A stretch of 64,000 bases of DNA from positions 825,179 to 889,178 of the forward strand of contig NZ_CP115149.1 in NCBI RefSeq assembly GCF_027594505.1. Reading direction: 5' to 3'. The position numbers and the translations under genes were made by a program. Source of the DNA: Tepidiforma flava. Its GTDB lineage: Bacteria; Chloroflexota; Dehalococcoidia; Tepidiformales; Tepidiformaceae. Below the pieces are notes generated by a model that worked only from the letters and a program-made list of their open reading frames with translations, did no database searches and was not told the DNA's origin. Positions within the stretch are counted from its first letter, which is position 1. Each line of letters starts with the position of its first letter. Shown here piece after piece: positions 7,190 to 16,089 of the stretch.

Positions 7190-8510
7190 GTGGAACGGTC
7201 GCGCTACCTCGACTGGCCGGAGGAGTACGCGGCGAAGCTGATGACGCCGGCCGAGGCGGCGCAGCTGGTGCGGCCGGGCGACACGGTGGTCATCCCGATC
7301 GGGGCGATCACGCCGAACCTGTGCGCGGCGCTGTGGGAGCGGCGGGAGGAGCTGCACGACGTGGATGTGCTGGCCTGCGCGCCGTTCGTGGACCCGGGCT
7401 GGTACGAGCCGGGGCACCCGGCGTTTCGGACGCACGTGGAGCTGTTCAACACGGCGGTAGCGCGGGCCTCGATGGTGCGCGGGTCGACGGACTTCGTCTC
7501 GATCCCGTTCAGCCGGCGCTTCAAGGGGGAGGACGAGCGGGGCGGCGGGCGGTTCGCCATCGATGTCGTGTTCATCGGGGTGTCGCCCCCGGACCGGTTC
7601 GGCTACTGCAGCTTCGGGACGAGCGTGTGGAACAAGGGGAGCTACAGCGCGCCGGGCGCGGACGGTGCTGGCGGAGGTGTTCGCGGGGTATCCGCGGACG
7701 GGCGGCGACAACCGGATCCACGTGAGCGAGATCGCGGCGTTCGTTGAAGGCGGCGAGCTGCCGCCGGTGCGCGCGGCGCGGGAATCGAACCCGTTCCACC
7801 CGGCGATGGCCGGGTTCGTGAACGAGCTGCTGCGGCACGGGGACACGCTGCAGATCGGCACGGGGCTTTCGACGCTGCCGCTGGCGCGGGCGGGGGCGTT
7901 CGACGGGCTCGTGGACCTCGGGGTGCACAGCGAGGTGAGCATCCCGGGGTTGAACGAGCTGGTGGCGAAGGGCGTGATCACCGGGGCCCGGAAAACGGTG
8001 AACCCGGGGAAGTTCGTGGCCACGGCGCTCTCGGCGACGACGGAGTGGGACCTCGAGTTCATCCACGAGAACCCGGTGTACGAGCTGCGGGACGTGGCCT
8101 ACACGAACGACATCCAGGTCATCGCGGCGCACGAGAACATGGTGGCGATCAACAACGCGATGACGATCGACCTGACGGGGCAGGTGGCAGCCGAGTCGAT
8201 CGGGCCGGCGATGTGGAGCGGGCCGGGCGGGCAGCTGGAGTTCGTCATCGGGGCGATGTACGCGAAGGGCGGGCGGAGCATCACGCTCTTGCCGGCGGCG
8301 GCGAAGGACGGCGCGGTGAGCCGCATCGTGGCGGAGCACCCGCCCGGGACGGTGGTGACGGTGCCGCGGCAGTTCGTCGATTACGTCGTCACGGAGTACG
8401 GGGTGGCGCGGCTGTTCGGGAAGAGCGACCGGGAGCGGGCCGAGGAGCTGATCGCGATTGCCCACCCGGACCACCGGGCAGACCTCCGGCGGGCGCTGCG
8501 GCGGGCCTGA
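7190..8510 (+). pseudogene. Acetyl-CoA hydrolase/4-hydroxybutyrate CoA-transferase, one-base frameshift
   Basis: Two overlapping frames together encode one complete CoA-transferase of about 439 residues. The 5' frame (GTG 7190 to about 7651) ends in FGTSVWNKGSYSA; the 3' frame resumes with RARTVLAEVFAGYPRTGGDNRIHVSE and runs to the TGA at 8508-8510. Deleting one base in the GC-rich run around 7649-7656 restores the family sequence exactly. The 3' part carries the ENMVAINNAMTIDLTGQV region and GTVVTVPRQFVDYVVTEYG typical of this CoA-transferase family, including the conserved glutamate region. The enzyme exchanges CoA between acyl-CoA and acetate or hydroxybutyrate. Both halves keep normal codon use, so this is either a sequencing indel or a very recent inactivation. 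Confidence 0.75.
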
Positions 8511-8585
8511 GCGGGTGCGAAGTTCGGGAGTTCCCCGATGCCGGGCCGGGAGCGGATTGCTGACGATCCGGGCGGGGGAGGGCGC

Positions 8586-10478
8586 GTGAACGTGCAGGAT
8601 ACGGGCGTCGAATTGCTGCGGGGCGCTTTCGAGGCAGCGCCGGACGGCATGATCGTGGTCGATGCCGAGGGGCGGGCGGTGCTCTGGAACCAGGCGTTTC
8701 TCGCGATGTGGGGGCTGAGCGAGGAGGTGATGCGGCTGCCGCGGCCCGAGCTGCGCAGGCAGTTCGCGGCGCGGCTGGTGCGCGACCCGGAGGCGTTCCT
8801 CGCGGAGGCCGAGGAAGTGGCGTCGGCGCCGGGCGCGGTGCTCCACCGGCTGGTGGAGCTGGCCGACGGGCGGACGCTGGAGATGCATTCGCGGCCGATC
8901 GCGCTGGGGGAGCGCCGCCCCGGCCGAATCTGGTACTACCGGGACGTGACGGAGCTGGTGCAGGCGCGCCGGGAGCTGGAGGAGGCGAGCCGGCTGCTGG
9001 AAGCGCAGTTCGAAGGGTCGCCGTTCGGGATCATCGTGGTGGGGATGGACGGCCGGTTCCTCCGGGCGAGCCGGCGGTTCTTCGAGATGTCGGGGCTGGA
9101 CGAGGCGTGGACCCGGCTGCCGGTGCTCGAGCGGATGGCGAAGCTCGAGGGGCTGGCGAGGGACGTTTCGGCGGCGCGGGCGTTCAACCTGCGCTGGAGG
9201 AGCGCCCCGGACCAGAGCTACGCGGCGACGTTCGAGACGTGGGACGGGCGGTTCATCCGGGTGACGACGCAGCCGCTCCGGGATGCGGCGGGCGCGGTGC
9301 TGGGGCAGGTGTTTTTCTACCTCGATGTGACCGCCGAACAGCGCGCGCGGATGGAGGTCGAGGCGCAGGAGGAGCGGCTGCGGCGGCTGGTGGAGGGGCT
9401 GGACGCCGGGGTGATCGTGGTGGACCGCGAACGGCGGTTTCCGGTGGCGAATGCGGCGGCGCTGGAGGTCCTCGGCATCACGCGGGAGCAGCTGGGGGAG
9501 CTGAGGCTGGACGCGGAGACGTGGCAGGCGACCCGGGAGGACGGCAGCCCGATGCCGTTCGAAGAGTTCCCGGCCGAGCAGGCGCTGCAGACGGGGCGGG
9601 CGGTGCACGGGGTGGTGATGGGGGTGCGGCGGGGTGACGGGAGCCGCCGCTGGCTGCTGGTGAGCGCGAGCCCGCTCGAGCGGGCGCCGGGTGGTGAAGT
9701 GGAGACCGTGGTCACGACGTTCTACGACATCACGGAGCGGCGGGCGCTGGAGCAGGCGATGGCGCGAGCGCGGCACCTCGAGAGCCTGGCGGCCCTCTCC
9801 GGCGGCGTCGCCCACCGGCTGAACAACCAGCTGACGGCGGTCATCGGGAACGCGTGGCTGCTGAGCAGGGGGGAGAACCTGACGCCGGAGCAGCAGGAAT
9901 CGGTCGCGGAGATCCAGGCAGTGGCGCGGGCGGCCGCGCAGCTGGTGCAGGACTTGCGGGCGTATTCGGCGCCGGCGGGCGGGACCGGTGCGACCGCGGA
10001 CATCAACCGCTGCGTGGCGGACGCGCTGGCGCGGTTTGGCCCCGGCGAGCGGCAGCGGCTTTCGGTGACGCTGGCAGCCAGCCTGCCGGCCGTCGCGGGG
10101 CAGGCGGATGGGCTGGCGCAGGCGATCGCCCACCTGATCGAGAACGGGCTCGAGGCATCACCGGGCGCGGTGGAGGTGCGGACCGCGCTCATCGATGCCG
10201 GGGCGCTGCAGCCGCGGCGGCCGCACCGGTGGGAGCCTTCGGAGCCGCCAGCCGGGCAGTACGTGGCGGTGCTCATCGAAGACGGCGGCGAAGGGATGGA
10301 TGCGGATGCGCTGGCGCGGGCGTTCGACCCGTTTTTCTCGACGCGGTTCGAGGGGCGCGGGCTGGGGCTGCCGGCGACGCTCGGGATCGCGCGGCGGCAC
10401 GGCGGGTTCGTGGGGCTCGAATCCGCGCCGGGCCGGGGGACGCTGGGAATCTTGCTTCTGCCGGCCGCGGAGGCGTAA
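8586..10478 (+). CDS. Cytoplasmic multi-PAS sensor histidine kinase
   Basis: A 630-residue kinase with three PAS-type sensor domains (about 5-135, 140-260, 265-395), a dimerisation/phosphoacceptor helix with the H-box LSGGVAHRLNNQ (His near 409) and a HATPase domain with N-box IAHLIENGLEAS, G1 EDGGEGMD, F-box FDPFFSTRFEGRGLGL and a final glycine-rich segment. There is no transmembrane segment, so it senses a cytoplasmic signal. The H-box resembles NtrB/hybrid-type kinases. Start GTG 8586 is chosen for the GGGGGAGG just upstream; ATG 8538 is an alternative adding 16 residues. No response regulator is adjacent, so it is an orphan. Confidence 0.85.
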   Translation: MNVQDTGVELLRGAFEAAPDGMIVVDAEGRAVLWNQAFLAMWGLSEEVMRLPRPELRRQFAARLVRDPEAFLAEAEEVASAPGAVLHRLVELADGRTLEMHSRPIALGERRPGRIWYYRDVTELVQARRELEEASRLLEAQFEGSPFGIIVVGMDGRFLRASRRFFEMSGLDEAWTRLPVLERMAKLEGLARDVSAARAFNLRWRSAPDQSYAATFETWDGRFIRVTTQPLRDAAGAVLGQVFFYLDVTAEQRARMEVEAQEERLRRLVEGLDAGVIVVDRERRFPVANAAALEVLGITREQLGELRLDAETWQATREDGSPMPFEEFPAEQALQTGRAVHGVVMGVRRGDGSRRWLLVSASPLERAPGGEVETVVTTFYDITERRALEQAMARARHLESLAALSGGVAHRLNNQLTAVIGNAWLLSRGENLTPEQQESVAEIQAVARAAAQLVQDLRAYSAPAGGTGATADINRCVADALARFGPGERQRLSVTLAASLPAVAGQADGLAQAIAHLIENGLEASPGAVEVRTALIDAGALQPRRPHRWEPSEPPAGQYVAVLIEDGGEGMDADALARAFDPFFSTRFEGRGLGLPATLGIARRHGGFVGLESAPGRGTLGILLLPAAEA

Positions 10479-10555
10479 GAGCAGGGCGCGGCTGCCATGC
10501 CTTTTCGGGCGGGGCGTGCTTCAATAGCCGGCAAGGCTGCAGGAGGCACGACCCG

Positions 10556-11719
10556 ATGGACTTCGAACTCAGCGAAGAGCACCGGCTGATCAAGGAAACG
10601 GCGCGGCGGATTGCGCGCGAGGTCATCGCGCCGCGGGCGAAGGAAGTGGACGAGACGGGGGAGTACCCGCACGACTTCTTCGAGGCGTTCAAGAAGGCCG
10701 GGCTGCTCGGGATGGCGATCCCGGAATCGATGGGCGGGACGGGGAACGGCATCCTGCCGCTCTGCCTCGCCATCGAAGAGGTGGCGAAGTACGAGTGCGG
10801 CGCGGGGCTGATGCTGGTGCTGAGCGGGCTGCCGACGCGCCCCATCGTCTTCGGCGGGACGCCGGAGCAGCAGCAGCGGTGGCTGCCGGCGCTGGCGAGC
10901 GGCGAAGCGAAGGCCGCCTTCTGCCTGACGGAGCCGGACCACGGGTCCGATGCGGCGAACCTCGAGACGCGCGCGGTGCGGGATGGGGATGACTACATCC
11001 TCAACGGGAACAAGGTCTACATCTCCGGCGGGACGGTGGCGGACTACCTGACGGTGTTCGCGCGGACCGGCGGCCCCGGGGCGAAGGGCATCAGCGCATT
11101 CGTGGTGGACGCGCATGCGCCGGGAGTGCGGATCGACCGGACGGACGACAAGATGGGCGTCCGGAGCGTGCCGACCGCGCACTTCAGCTTCCAGGACGTG
11201 CGGGTGCCGGCGGAGAACCTGCTGGGCGGCGTTGAAGGACAGGGCTTCAACGTGGCGATGCTGACGCTGAGCTCGATGCGGCCGACGGTGGGGGCGCGCG
11301 GCGTGGGGCTGGCGGAGGGGGCCGCGGCCTACGCGCTGGAGTGGGCGCGGGAGCGGAAGGCGTTCGGCAGCTCGGTCATCGATTTCGAAGCAATCCAGTT
11401 CATGTTCGCGGACATGGCGATCCAGATCGAGGCGGCGCGGAACCTCGTCTACAAGGCGGCATGGCTGGTGGACCAGGGCAAGTACACGCGGGAGTACGCG
11501 CACCACCTTTCGATTGCGAAGGCCTACGCGACGGAGGTGGCGAACCGGGTGGCGTTCGATGCGCTGCAGGTGCTGGGGGCGCAGGGGTACATGAAGGACC
11601 ACCCGCTGGAGCGGCACTACCGGGATGCGCGCCAGCTGATGATCGTGGAAGGGACGAGCCAGATTCAGCGGGTGGTGATCAGCCGGGCGCTCATCGACCG
11701 GAACCTGGTGTACGGCTGA
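10556..11719 (+). CDS. Acyl-CoA dehydrogenase
   Basis: A 387-residue FAD-dependent acyl-CoA dehydrogenase of normal length. N-terminal helices (MDFELSEEHRLIKETAR), the FAD-binding segment FCLTEPDHGSDAA (about 121-133), the strand motif KVYISGGTVADYLTVFAR, the signature KMGVRSVPTAHFSFQDVRVP and the catalytic base in VEGTSQIQRVVISRAL near the C terminus are all present. It removes electrons from an acyl-CoA alpha-beta bond and passes them to electron-transfer flavoprotein. Start ATG 10556 has AGGAGG about 9 bases upstream. It follows the orphan kinase by 77 bases and ends against the convergent VapC-like gene. Confidence 0.92.
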   Translation: MDFELSEEHRLIKETARRIAREVIAPRAKEVDETGEYPHDFFEAFKKAGLLGMAIPESMGGTGNGILPLCLAIEEVAKYECGAGLMLVLSGLPTRPIVFGGTPEQQQRWLPALASGEAKAAFCLTEPDHGSDAANLETRAVRDGDDYILNGNKVYISGGTVADYLTVFARTGGPGAKGISAFVVDAHAPGVRIDRTDDKMGVRSVPTAHFSFQDVRVPAENLLGGVEGQGFNVAMLTLSSMRPTVGARGVGLAEGAAAYALEWARERKAFGSSVIDFEAIQFMFADMAIQIEAARNLVYKAAWLVDQGKYTREYAHHLSIAKAYATEVANRVAFDALQVLGAQGYMKDHPLERHYRDARQLMIVEGTSQIQRVVISRALIDRNLVYG

Positions 11720-11722
11720 CGG

Positions 11723-12106
11723 TCACCAGGCGCGGGGCGCGCCGAGAGCGTCGAAGGCGGCATCGGGGGAGACGATGACCAGCCCTTCGGCGATGGCCTG
11801 CGCAGCGAGGATGCGGTCGAAGGGGTCGCGGTGCACCACGGGCAGCCGCGGCAGCGCGGCTGCGTGTTCGACCGAGATGGGAAGAATCGTCGCAGACAGC
11901 ATCTCGGTCAGCTCATCGATGAACTCGTCCACGGGCCGGTGCGTGCGGGCCTTGCCGATCGTGACCTTGATCGCGATCTCGAGCGCTGACGCCACCGAAA
12001 TCTGGAGGGGAGCCGGGCCGGCAAGCAGCTCAGCCGCCTTCGGCGAGATCCGCTCGGGCGCCGTCACGTAGTAGAACAGCACGCTGGTATCGACCAGGTA
12101 ACTCAC
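11723..12106 (-). CDS. vapC: PIN-domain toxin, VapC family
   Basis: A 127-residue PIN-domain protein, the usual VapC length. The first acidic residue is in YLVDTSVL (Asp6), the second in SALEIAIKV (Glu43), and the third and fourth in RDPFDRILAAQAI (Asp94, Asp97), the metal-binding set of this site-specific ribonuclease family. Start GTG 12106 overlaps the antitoxin stop by four bases, so the pair is translationally coupled. Longer upstream reading frames are ignored because they cover the antitoxin gene. Together with the upstream Phd-like protein this is a complete type II toxin-antitoxin module. Confidence 0.85.
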   Translation of the reverse strand: MSYLVDTSVLFYYVTAPERISPKAAELLAGPAPLQISVASALEIAIKVTIGKARTHRPVDEFIDELTEMLSATILPISVEHAAALPRLPVVHRDPFDRILAAQAIAEGLVIVSPDAAFDALGAPRAW

Positions 12107-12399
12107 GGCTCTCGAGGCGATGGCGATTCGGGGCTCTCGGGAAGGCTGCCGCCTTCCCAATCTTCCAGGTCCTGTCCGGTGAGGGGGTCGAAGCAATCTT
12201 CACTGAACCAGACCTTGCCGCGAAGGGCGCCGAAGCCGCGGGCGCGGCGGGCAGCGATCTCCTCGGGCGAGGGGGCGGGGCGCAGCGCGGCGACCGGCCG
12301 GCCGCGGCGGGCGATGACGACTTCTTCGCCGCGGGCGACGGCGTCGATCAGTTCGGACAGGTGGGTCTTCGCCTCGGTGATGCTGACGATGCGGGGCAT
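12103..12399 (-). CDS. vapB: Phd/YefM-family antitoxin, VapB role
   Basis: A 98-residue antitoxin. Residues 1-45 (MPRIVSITEAKTHLSELIDAV followed by GEEVVIARRGRPVAAL) are the Phd/YefM DNA-binding fold that represses the operon; the C-terminal half with KVWFSEDCFDPLTGQDLEDW is the toxin-wrapping segment common in VapB partners of PIN toxins. The stop overlaps the vapC start by four bases. The ATG at 12399 is six bases after TACGAT on the minus strand, so this operon also appears leaderless. Confidence 0.85.
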   Translation of the reverse strand: MPRIVSITEAKTHLSELIDAVARGEEVVIARRGRPVAALRPAPSPEEIAARRARGFGALRGKVWFSEDCFDPLTGQDLEDWEGGSLPESPESPSPREP

Positions 12400-12405
12400 G
12401 GCACC

Positions 12406-12411
12406 ATCGTA
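12406..12411 (-). promoter_or_regulatory. -10 element TACGAT of the leaderless vapBC promoter
   Basis: On the minus strand TACGAT is followed by six bases and the antitoxin ATG at 12399. No Shine-Dalgarno sequence is present. The divergent hydrolase promoter lies 40 bases away. Confidence 0.5.
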
Positions 12412-12451
12412 ACAGGGCAGCGGGAGGGCTTGCGGGGGGCACCGCCCGGCG

Positions 12452-12457
12452 TATGAT
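12452..12457 (+). promoter_or_regulatory. -10 element TATGAT of a leaderless promoter
   Basis: TATGAT ends seven bases before ATG 12465 and no ribosome site intervenes. Confidence 0.5.
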
Positions 12458-12464
12458 CCCGCGC

Positions 12465-13343
12465 ATGCCATACGCGCCTTCGAATGGAATCGAGCTGTAT
12501 TACGAGACGCACGGCGACCCGGGCGGCCGGCCGCTGCTGCTGGTGATGGGCCTCGGCGCCCAGCTGACGCTCTGGGAGCCGGGACTCTGCGACCTGCTCG
12601 TGCGGCAGGGGTTCTACGTCATCCGGTTCGACAACCGGGATGTCGGGCTGTCGTCGAAGATCGAGGGCGGGCCGCAGCCGGATATCGCGAAGGCGATGGC
12701 GGGCGACCATTCGACAGCGTCGTACACGCTCTGGGACATGGCCGACGATGCGGCGGGGCTGCTCGACCACCTGGGCATCGCGCGGGCGCACATCGCCGGC
12801 GCCTCGATGGGCGGGATGATCGTCCAGTGCATGGCCATCCGGCACGGCAGCCGGGTGCGGTCGATGACGTCGATCATGTCGACGACGGGAAACCCGGCAG
12901 TGGGGCAGCCGCAGCCGGAGGCGATGGCCGCGCTGCTGGCGCCGCCGCCGGAAAGCCGGGAAGCGGCCATCGAGCAGGGGCTGAAGACATGGAAGATCAT
13001 CGGCTCGCCGGGGTACCCGCCCGATGAGGCAGAGCTGCGGGCGCGCCTCGCCGCCGACTACGACCGCTGCTTCTACCCGGAGGGAACGGCGCGGCAGCTC
13101 GTGGCGATCCTCGCGACGGGCGACCGCACGGAGGGGCTCCGCGGGGTCCGGGTGCCGACCCTCGTGATCCACGGGGAGGCGGACCCGCTCGTGACGCTGA
13201 GCGGAGGGCAGGCGACGGCGGAGGCGGTGCCCGGCGCGCGCTTGCTGACGTTCCCGGGGATGGGGCACGACCTGCCGAAGCAGCTCTGGCCGCAGTTTGC
13301 GGAGGCGCTCGCCGAGCTGGCGCGGGAGGCGGATGGCGGCTGA
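12465..13343 (+). CDS. Alpha/beta hydrolase
   Basis: A 292-residue alpha/beta-hydrolase. The nucleophile elbow GASMGG (Ser near 110), an oxyanion segment after strand 3 (LLVMGLGAQL), the acid region VIHGEADPLV (about 233-242) and the catalytic histidine in FPGMGHDLP (about 263-271) are present. The sequence resembles the aclacinomycin methylesterase/RdmC-like esterases. The ATG at 12465 is preferred over one 12 bases upstream because it lies seven bases after TATGAT. Its last 11 bases overlap the start of the P-loop gene downstream, suggesting one transcript. Confidence 0.82.
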   Translation: MPYAPSNGIELYYETHGDPGGRPLLLVMGLGAQLTLWEPGLCDLLVRQGFYVIRFDNRDVGLSSKIEGGPQPDIAKAMAGDHSTASYTLWDMADDAAGLLDHLGIARAHIAGASMGGMIVQCMAIRHGSRVRSMTSIMSTTGNPAVGQPQPEAMAALLAPPPESREAAIEQGLKTWKIIGSPGYPPDEAELRARLAADYDRCFYPEGTARQLVAILATGDRTEGLRGVRVPTLVIHGEADPLVTLSGGQATAEAVPGARLLTFPGMGHDLPKQLWPQFAEALAELAREADGG

Positions 13344-13929
13344 GCGGGCCGAGCGGCCGGTGCCGTTCGGGCGGCGGGTCGCCGTCTACGGGCCGTCGGG
13401 CAGCGGGAAATCGACCCTGGCGCGGGCGCTCGGGGATCGCCTCGGCCTGCCGGTCGTGGAGCTGGATGCGGTGTACCACGCGCGGCCCGGCTGGGAGGAC
13501 CTTTCGCGCGAGGAGTTCCGCGCGGCGGTGGAGGGGCTGCTGGAGCGGCACGGGGACGGGTGGATTTTCGAGGGGAACTACGCGGCCGTGCGGGACCTGA
13601 TCCTCCCCCGGGCGGACACAGTGGCCTGGCTCGACCTGCCGTTTCCGGTGGTGTACCGCCGGCTGGCCTGGCGGACCGTTTCGCGGTCGCTGCGCGGCGC
13701 GGAGCTGTGGAACGGGAACCGTGAGACGCTGCGGCAGACGTTCCTGTCGCGGGATTCGATGCTGCTGTGGGGACTGACGGCGTTCCGGCGGAGCCGCCGC
13801 AGCGTGGCCGAATCGCTCGCGACGCTGCGGCGGCCCGGCACACGGGTGTACCGGCTGCGGACGCCGGGGCAGGCGGCGTACCTCGTGCGGAACGCTCAGC
13901 CCGCAGGGGCGCCGGGGTCCCCGGGCTGA
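13333..13929 (+). CDS. P-loop NTPase, FlaR/adenylate kinase-like
   Basis: A 198-residue P-loop protein with Walker A GPSGSGKST (about 21-29), an LDAVYH turn after strand 2, the W-I-F-E-G-N-Y segment and a helical lid-like region with WNGNRE. This layout belongs to the topology-modulation/FlaR-like branch of the nucleotide kinases, of unknown physiological substrate. The ATG overlaps the hydrolase stop, so expression is coupled to it. The last 34 bases overlap the end of the convergent small gene at 13896. Confidence 0.75.
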   Translation: MAAERAERPVPFGRRVAVYGPSGSGKSTLARALGDRLGLPVVELDAVYHARPGWEDLSREEFRAAVEGLLERHGDGWIFEGNYAAVRDLILPRADTVAWLDLPFPVVYRRLAWRTVSRSLRGAELWNGNRETLRQTFLSRDSMLLWGLTAFRRSRRSVAESLATLRRPGTRVYRLRTPGQAAYLVRNAQPAGAPGSPG

Positions 13930-14102
13930 GCGCCGGCCAGGCCGTCAGCTTCGCCGTCGTGCGCGGCGGGCCCCGGCGGGACGGGGCGGCTGATGGGACG
14001 GCTGGAGAACCAGATCACGGCGGTCTTCGCGGGGTCCAGCGGCTGCTCCTCCGCGGAGTCCGGGGCCGGCGGCCGGGCGGGCTGGCCGGGTTCAGCTGGC
14101 AT
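13896..14102 (-). CDS. Small proline-rich hypothetical protein
   Basis: A 68-residue protein with no recognised domain. The start at ATG 14102 is supported by a strong AAAGGAGG seven bases upstream. The central part (about 28-41, KTAVIWFSSRPISR) is the only hydrophobic, non-low-complexity segment; both ends are rich in Pro, Ala and Gly and look disordered. A TATCCT lies about 35 bases upstream as a possible -10. It ends inside the convergent P-loop gene. The ribosome site is the main argument that it is expressed. Confidence 0.45.
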   Translation of the reverse strand: MPAEPGQPARPPAPDSAEEQPLDPAKTAVIWFSSRPISRPVPPGPAAHDGEADGLAGAQPGDPGAPAG

Positions 14103-14192
14103 GGCAACCTCCTTTGCGGCGGGATAGCGCGCCGAGGATACCCACAGTGCGCGACAGGTAGCGTCGCGGCGCCGGTGCCGCAGCGGACAGGG

Positions 14193-14198
14193 TAGGAT
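14193..14198 (+). promoter_or_regulatory. -10 element TAGGAT for the MBL-fold hydrolase
   Basis: TAGGAT lies 26 bases before ATG 14225; the short leader contains a GGGAGGG ribosome site, so unlike its neighbours this transcript would have a leader of about 20 bases. Confidence 0.4.
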
Positions 14199-14224
14199 GG
14201 GGGCACCACGCGCGGGAGGGTCCG

Positions 14225-14869
14225 ATGGAACGGATTCGCGACGGCGACCTCGAGATCGTCATCGGGGGGCCGACGGGCTACGGAAACAACGTCTACGTGG
14301 TGGTGGACCGGGCGACAGGCGAGGCGGCCTTCATCGATGCGCCGGGCGAGCCGGAAGCGAACATGGCGGCCGCGGAAGCTGCCGGGGTCCGGCCGACGCG
14401 GATTTTCCTGACCCACGGGCACTTCGACCATACGCCGGCGATCGATGCGCTGAAGGCAGCCTACGGGGCGAAGCTGTACGCCGACCCGGCGGAGCCGGGC
14501 CTGAAGGAAGGGCAGCTGGACGTGCCGGTGCGCCACGGGGAGGAGATCCCGGTGGGGAACCTGCGGTTCCGGGTGCTGAGCGTGCCGGGACATACGCCGG
14601 CGAGCACGGCCTACCTGTGCGGGAAGAGTGTCTTCGTGGGCGATACGCTGTTCCCGGGCGGGCCGGGCCGTTCGAAGGACAACGCGGCGCTGCAGCAGGA
14701 GATCGCCTCCATCGTGGGGGAGCTGTACCGCCTGCCGGAGGACACGGTCGTGTATCCCGGCCACGGGCCGACGACGACCATCGGGGCGAGCAAGGCGGAG
14801 TACGCGGTGTTCGCGAGCCGGGAGCACGCGCCGGACCTCTGCGGGGATGTCACGTGGCTGAACTCGTAG
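14225..14869 (+). CDS. MBL-fold metallo-hydrolase, glyoxalase II-like
   Basis: A 214-residue metallo-beta-lactamase-fold hydrolase. The metal motif THGHFDH (about 62-68) supplies H-x-H-x-D-H, followed by the third histidine in VPGHTPAS (about 121-128), the bridging aspartate in FVGDTLFPGGPGR (about 138-150) and the last histidine in YPGHGP (about 178-183). These proteins hydrolyse thioesters such as hydroxyacylglutathione or use other thiols; the size fits the compact glyoxalase II-like class without the C-terminal helical domain. The downstream flavin-binding protein overlaps its end by 16 bases. Confidence 0.85.
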   Translation: MERIRDGDLEIVIGGPTGYGNNVYVVVDRATGEAAFIDAPGEPEANMAAAEAAGVRPTRIFLTHGHFDHTPAIDALKAAYGAKLYADPAEPGLKEGQLDVPVRHGEEIPVGNLRFRVLSVPGHTPASTAYLCGKSVFVGDTLFPGGPGRSKDNAALQQEIASIVGELYRLPEDTVVYPGHGPTTTIGASKAEYAVFASREHAPDLCGDVTWLNS

Positions 14870-15255
14870 CGCCGCCGGCGGGCTGGTGGGCCGGGCGGCT
14901 GGGAGAGCCGCGGACGGCCGTGCTCGGGAGCGTCGACGGGCGGGGGCGGCCCCACGCGGCGGCAGTCTGGTACCTGTGGCGGGACGGCGAGGCGCACATC
15001 GTGACGGGGCGCGGCTCGCAGAAGCACCGGAACCTCGCGCGGAACGGCCGGGCAACGCTGACGTGGCTCGATGACTGGCGCTACCTGACCGCCGAGGGGC
15101 AGGTGGCCATCGAACCGCTGCGCTTCGAGGACCGGTTCGCGCTCTGGGCGCACTACCGGGGCGAGGCCGTCGCGCGGGAGGAGACGGCGAAGGGCGGCCA
15201 CGAGGGGATGGTGCTCGTGCGGCTCCGCCCGGCGCGCTGGTGGGGCCAGTGGTGA
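14854..15255 (+). CDS. Pyridoxamine 5'-phosphate oxidase-like split-barrel protein
   Basis: A 133-residue split-barrel protein of the PPOX class, which bind FMN, F420 or heme. The conserved start of the barrel (TAVLGSVDGRGRPHAAAVWYLW, read as residues 21-42 in pieces), the HIVTGRGSQKHRNL segment that contacts the flavin phosphate, and the ATLTWLDD strand are present. GTG 14854 is chosen as start; it lies within the end of the MBL hydrolase, so the two are coupled. F420-dependent reductases of this size are common in Chloroflexota and Actinobacteria, but the cofactor cannot be told from sequence alone. Confidence 0.75.
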   Translation: MAELVAPPAGWWAGRLGEPRTAVLGSVDGRGRPHAAAVWYLWRDGEAHIVTGRGSQKHRNLARNGRATLTWLDDWRYLTAEGQVAIEPLRFEDRFALWAHYRGEAVAREETAKGGHEGMVLVRLRPARWWGQW

Positions 15256-15285
15256 GCGCGCCTTCCCCGTCGGAGAGGCAGGCCG

Positions 15286-15291
15286 TACCCT
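15286..15291 (+). promoter_or_regulatory. -10 element TACCCT of a leaderless fabI promoter
   Basis: TACCCT ends eight bases before ATG 15300 with no ribosome site between. Confidence 0.45.
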
Positions 15292-15299
15292 AGCGAGCC

Positions 15300-16085
15300 A
15301 TGGGAAAGCTCGACGGCAAGACCGCGCTGATTTTCGGCGTCGCGAACGATAAGTCCATTGCGTGGGGCATCGCGCAGGCGTTCCACCGCGAGGGGGCGAA
15401 GCTGGCGTTTTCGTACGCGGCGGAGAACCTCGAGAAACGCGTGCGGCCGCTCGCGGAGAGCGTGGGCGCGGACTTCATCGAGCTGTGCGATGTGACGAAG
15501 GACGAGGACATCGAGCGGGTGTTCGCGGCGGCGCAGGAGCGGCTGGGGACGATCGACGTGCTGGTGCACGCGATCGCGTTCGCGAACCGGGAGGACCTCG
15601 CGGGGCGGTTCATCGACACCTCGCGCGAGGGGTTCCTGCTGGCGCACAACGTGTCGGTGTACTCGCTCGTGGCGCTGGCGCGGGCAGCGCGGCCGCTGAT
15701 GCCGAACGGGGGGAGCATCATCACGCTGACGTACTACGGGTCGCAGAAGGTGGCGCCGAAGTACAACGTCATGGGCGTGGCGAAGGCGGCGCTGGAGGCG
15801 ACGGTGCGCTACCTCGCGTGGGACCTCGGGCCGGAGGGCATCCGGGTGAACGCCATCAGCGCGGGGCCGATCCGGACGCTGGCCGCGAGCGGGATTTCTG
15901 GCTTCCGCGACTACCTGAAGGCGTTCGCGGATATCGCGCCACTGCACCGGAACGTGACGATCGAGCAGGTCGGCGAGGCGGCGGTCTTCCTCGGGAGCGA
16001 GATGTCGAGCGGGACGACGGGAGACATCCTGTACGTCGACAGCGGCTACAACATCATGGGGCTGGTGGCGGAGGAGCGGGGGTAA
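15300..16085 (+). CDS. fabI: Enoyl-[acyl-carrier-protein] reductase (NADH)
   Basis: A 261-residue FabI, the standard length. It is a short-chain dehydrogenase-fold enzyme that reduces the enoyl-ACP double bond in the last step of each fatty-acid elongation cycle. The variant glycine motif [13 protein letters not shown] (about 13-25), the active-site Y-x6-K ([20 protein letters not shown] region, about 141-161) and [14 protein letters not shown] (about 190-203) are diagnostic. It follows two small enzymes on the same strand but has its own leaderless-type promoter, and is followed after 4 bases by a GNAT gene. This is the triclosan-target isozyme class. Confidence 0.93.
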   Translation: MGKLDGKTALIFGVANDKSIAWGIAQAFHREGAKLAFSYAAENLEKRVRPLAESVGADFIELCDVTKDEDIERVFAAAQERLGTIDVLVHAIAFANREDLAGRFIDTSREGFLLAHNVSVYSLVALARAARPLMPNGGSIITLTYYGSQKVAPKYNVMGVAKAALEATVRYLAWDLGPEGIRVNAISAGPIRTLAASGISGFRDYLKAFADIAPLHRNVTIEQVGEAAVFLGSEMSSGTTGDILYVDSGYNIMGLVAEERG

Positions 16086-16089
16086 TCCC

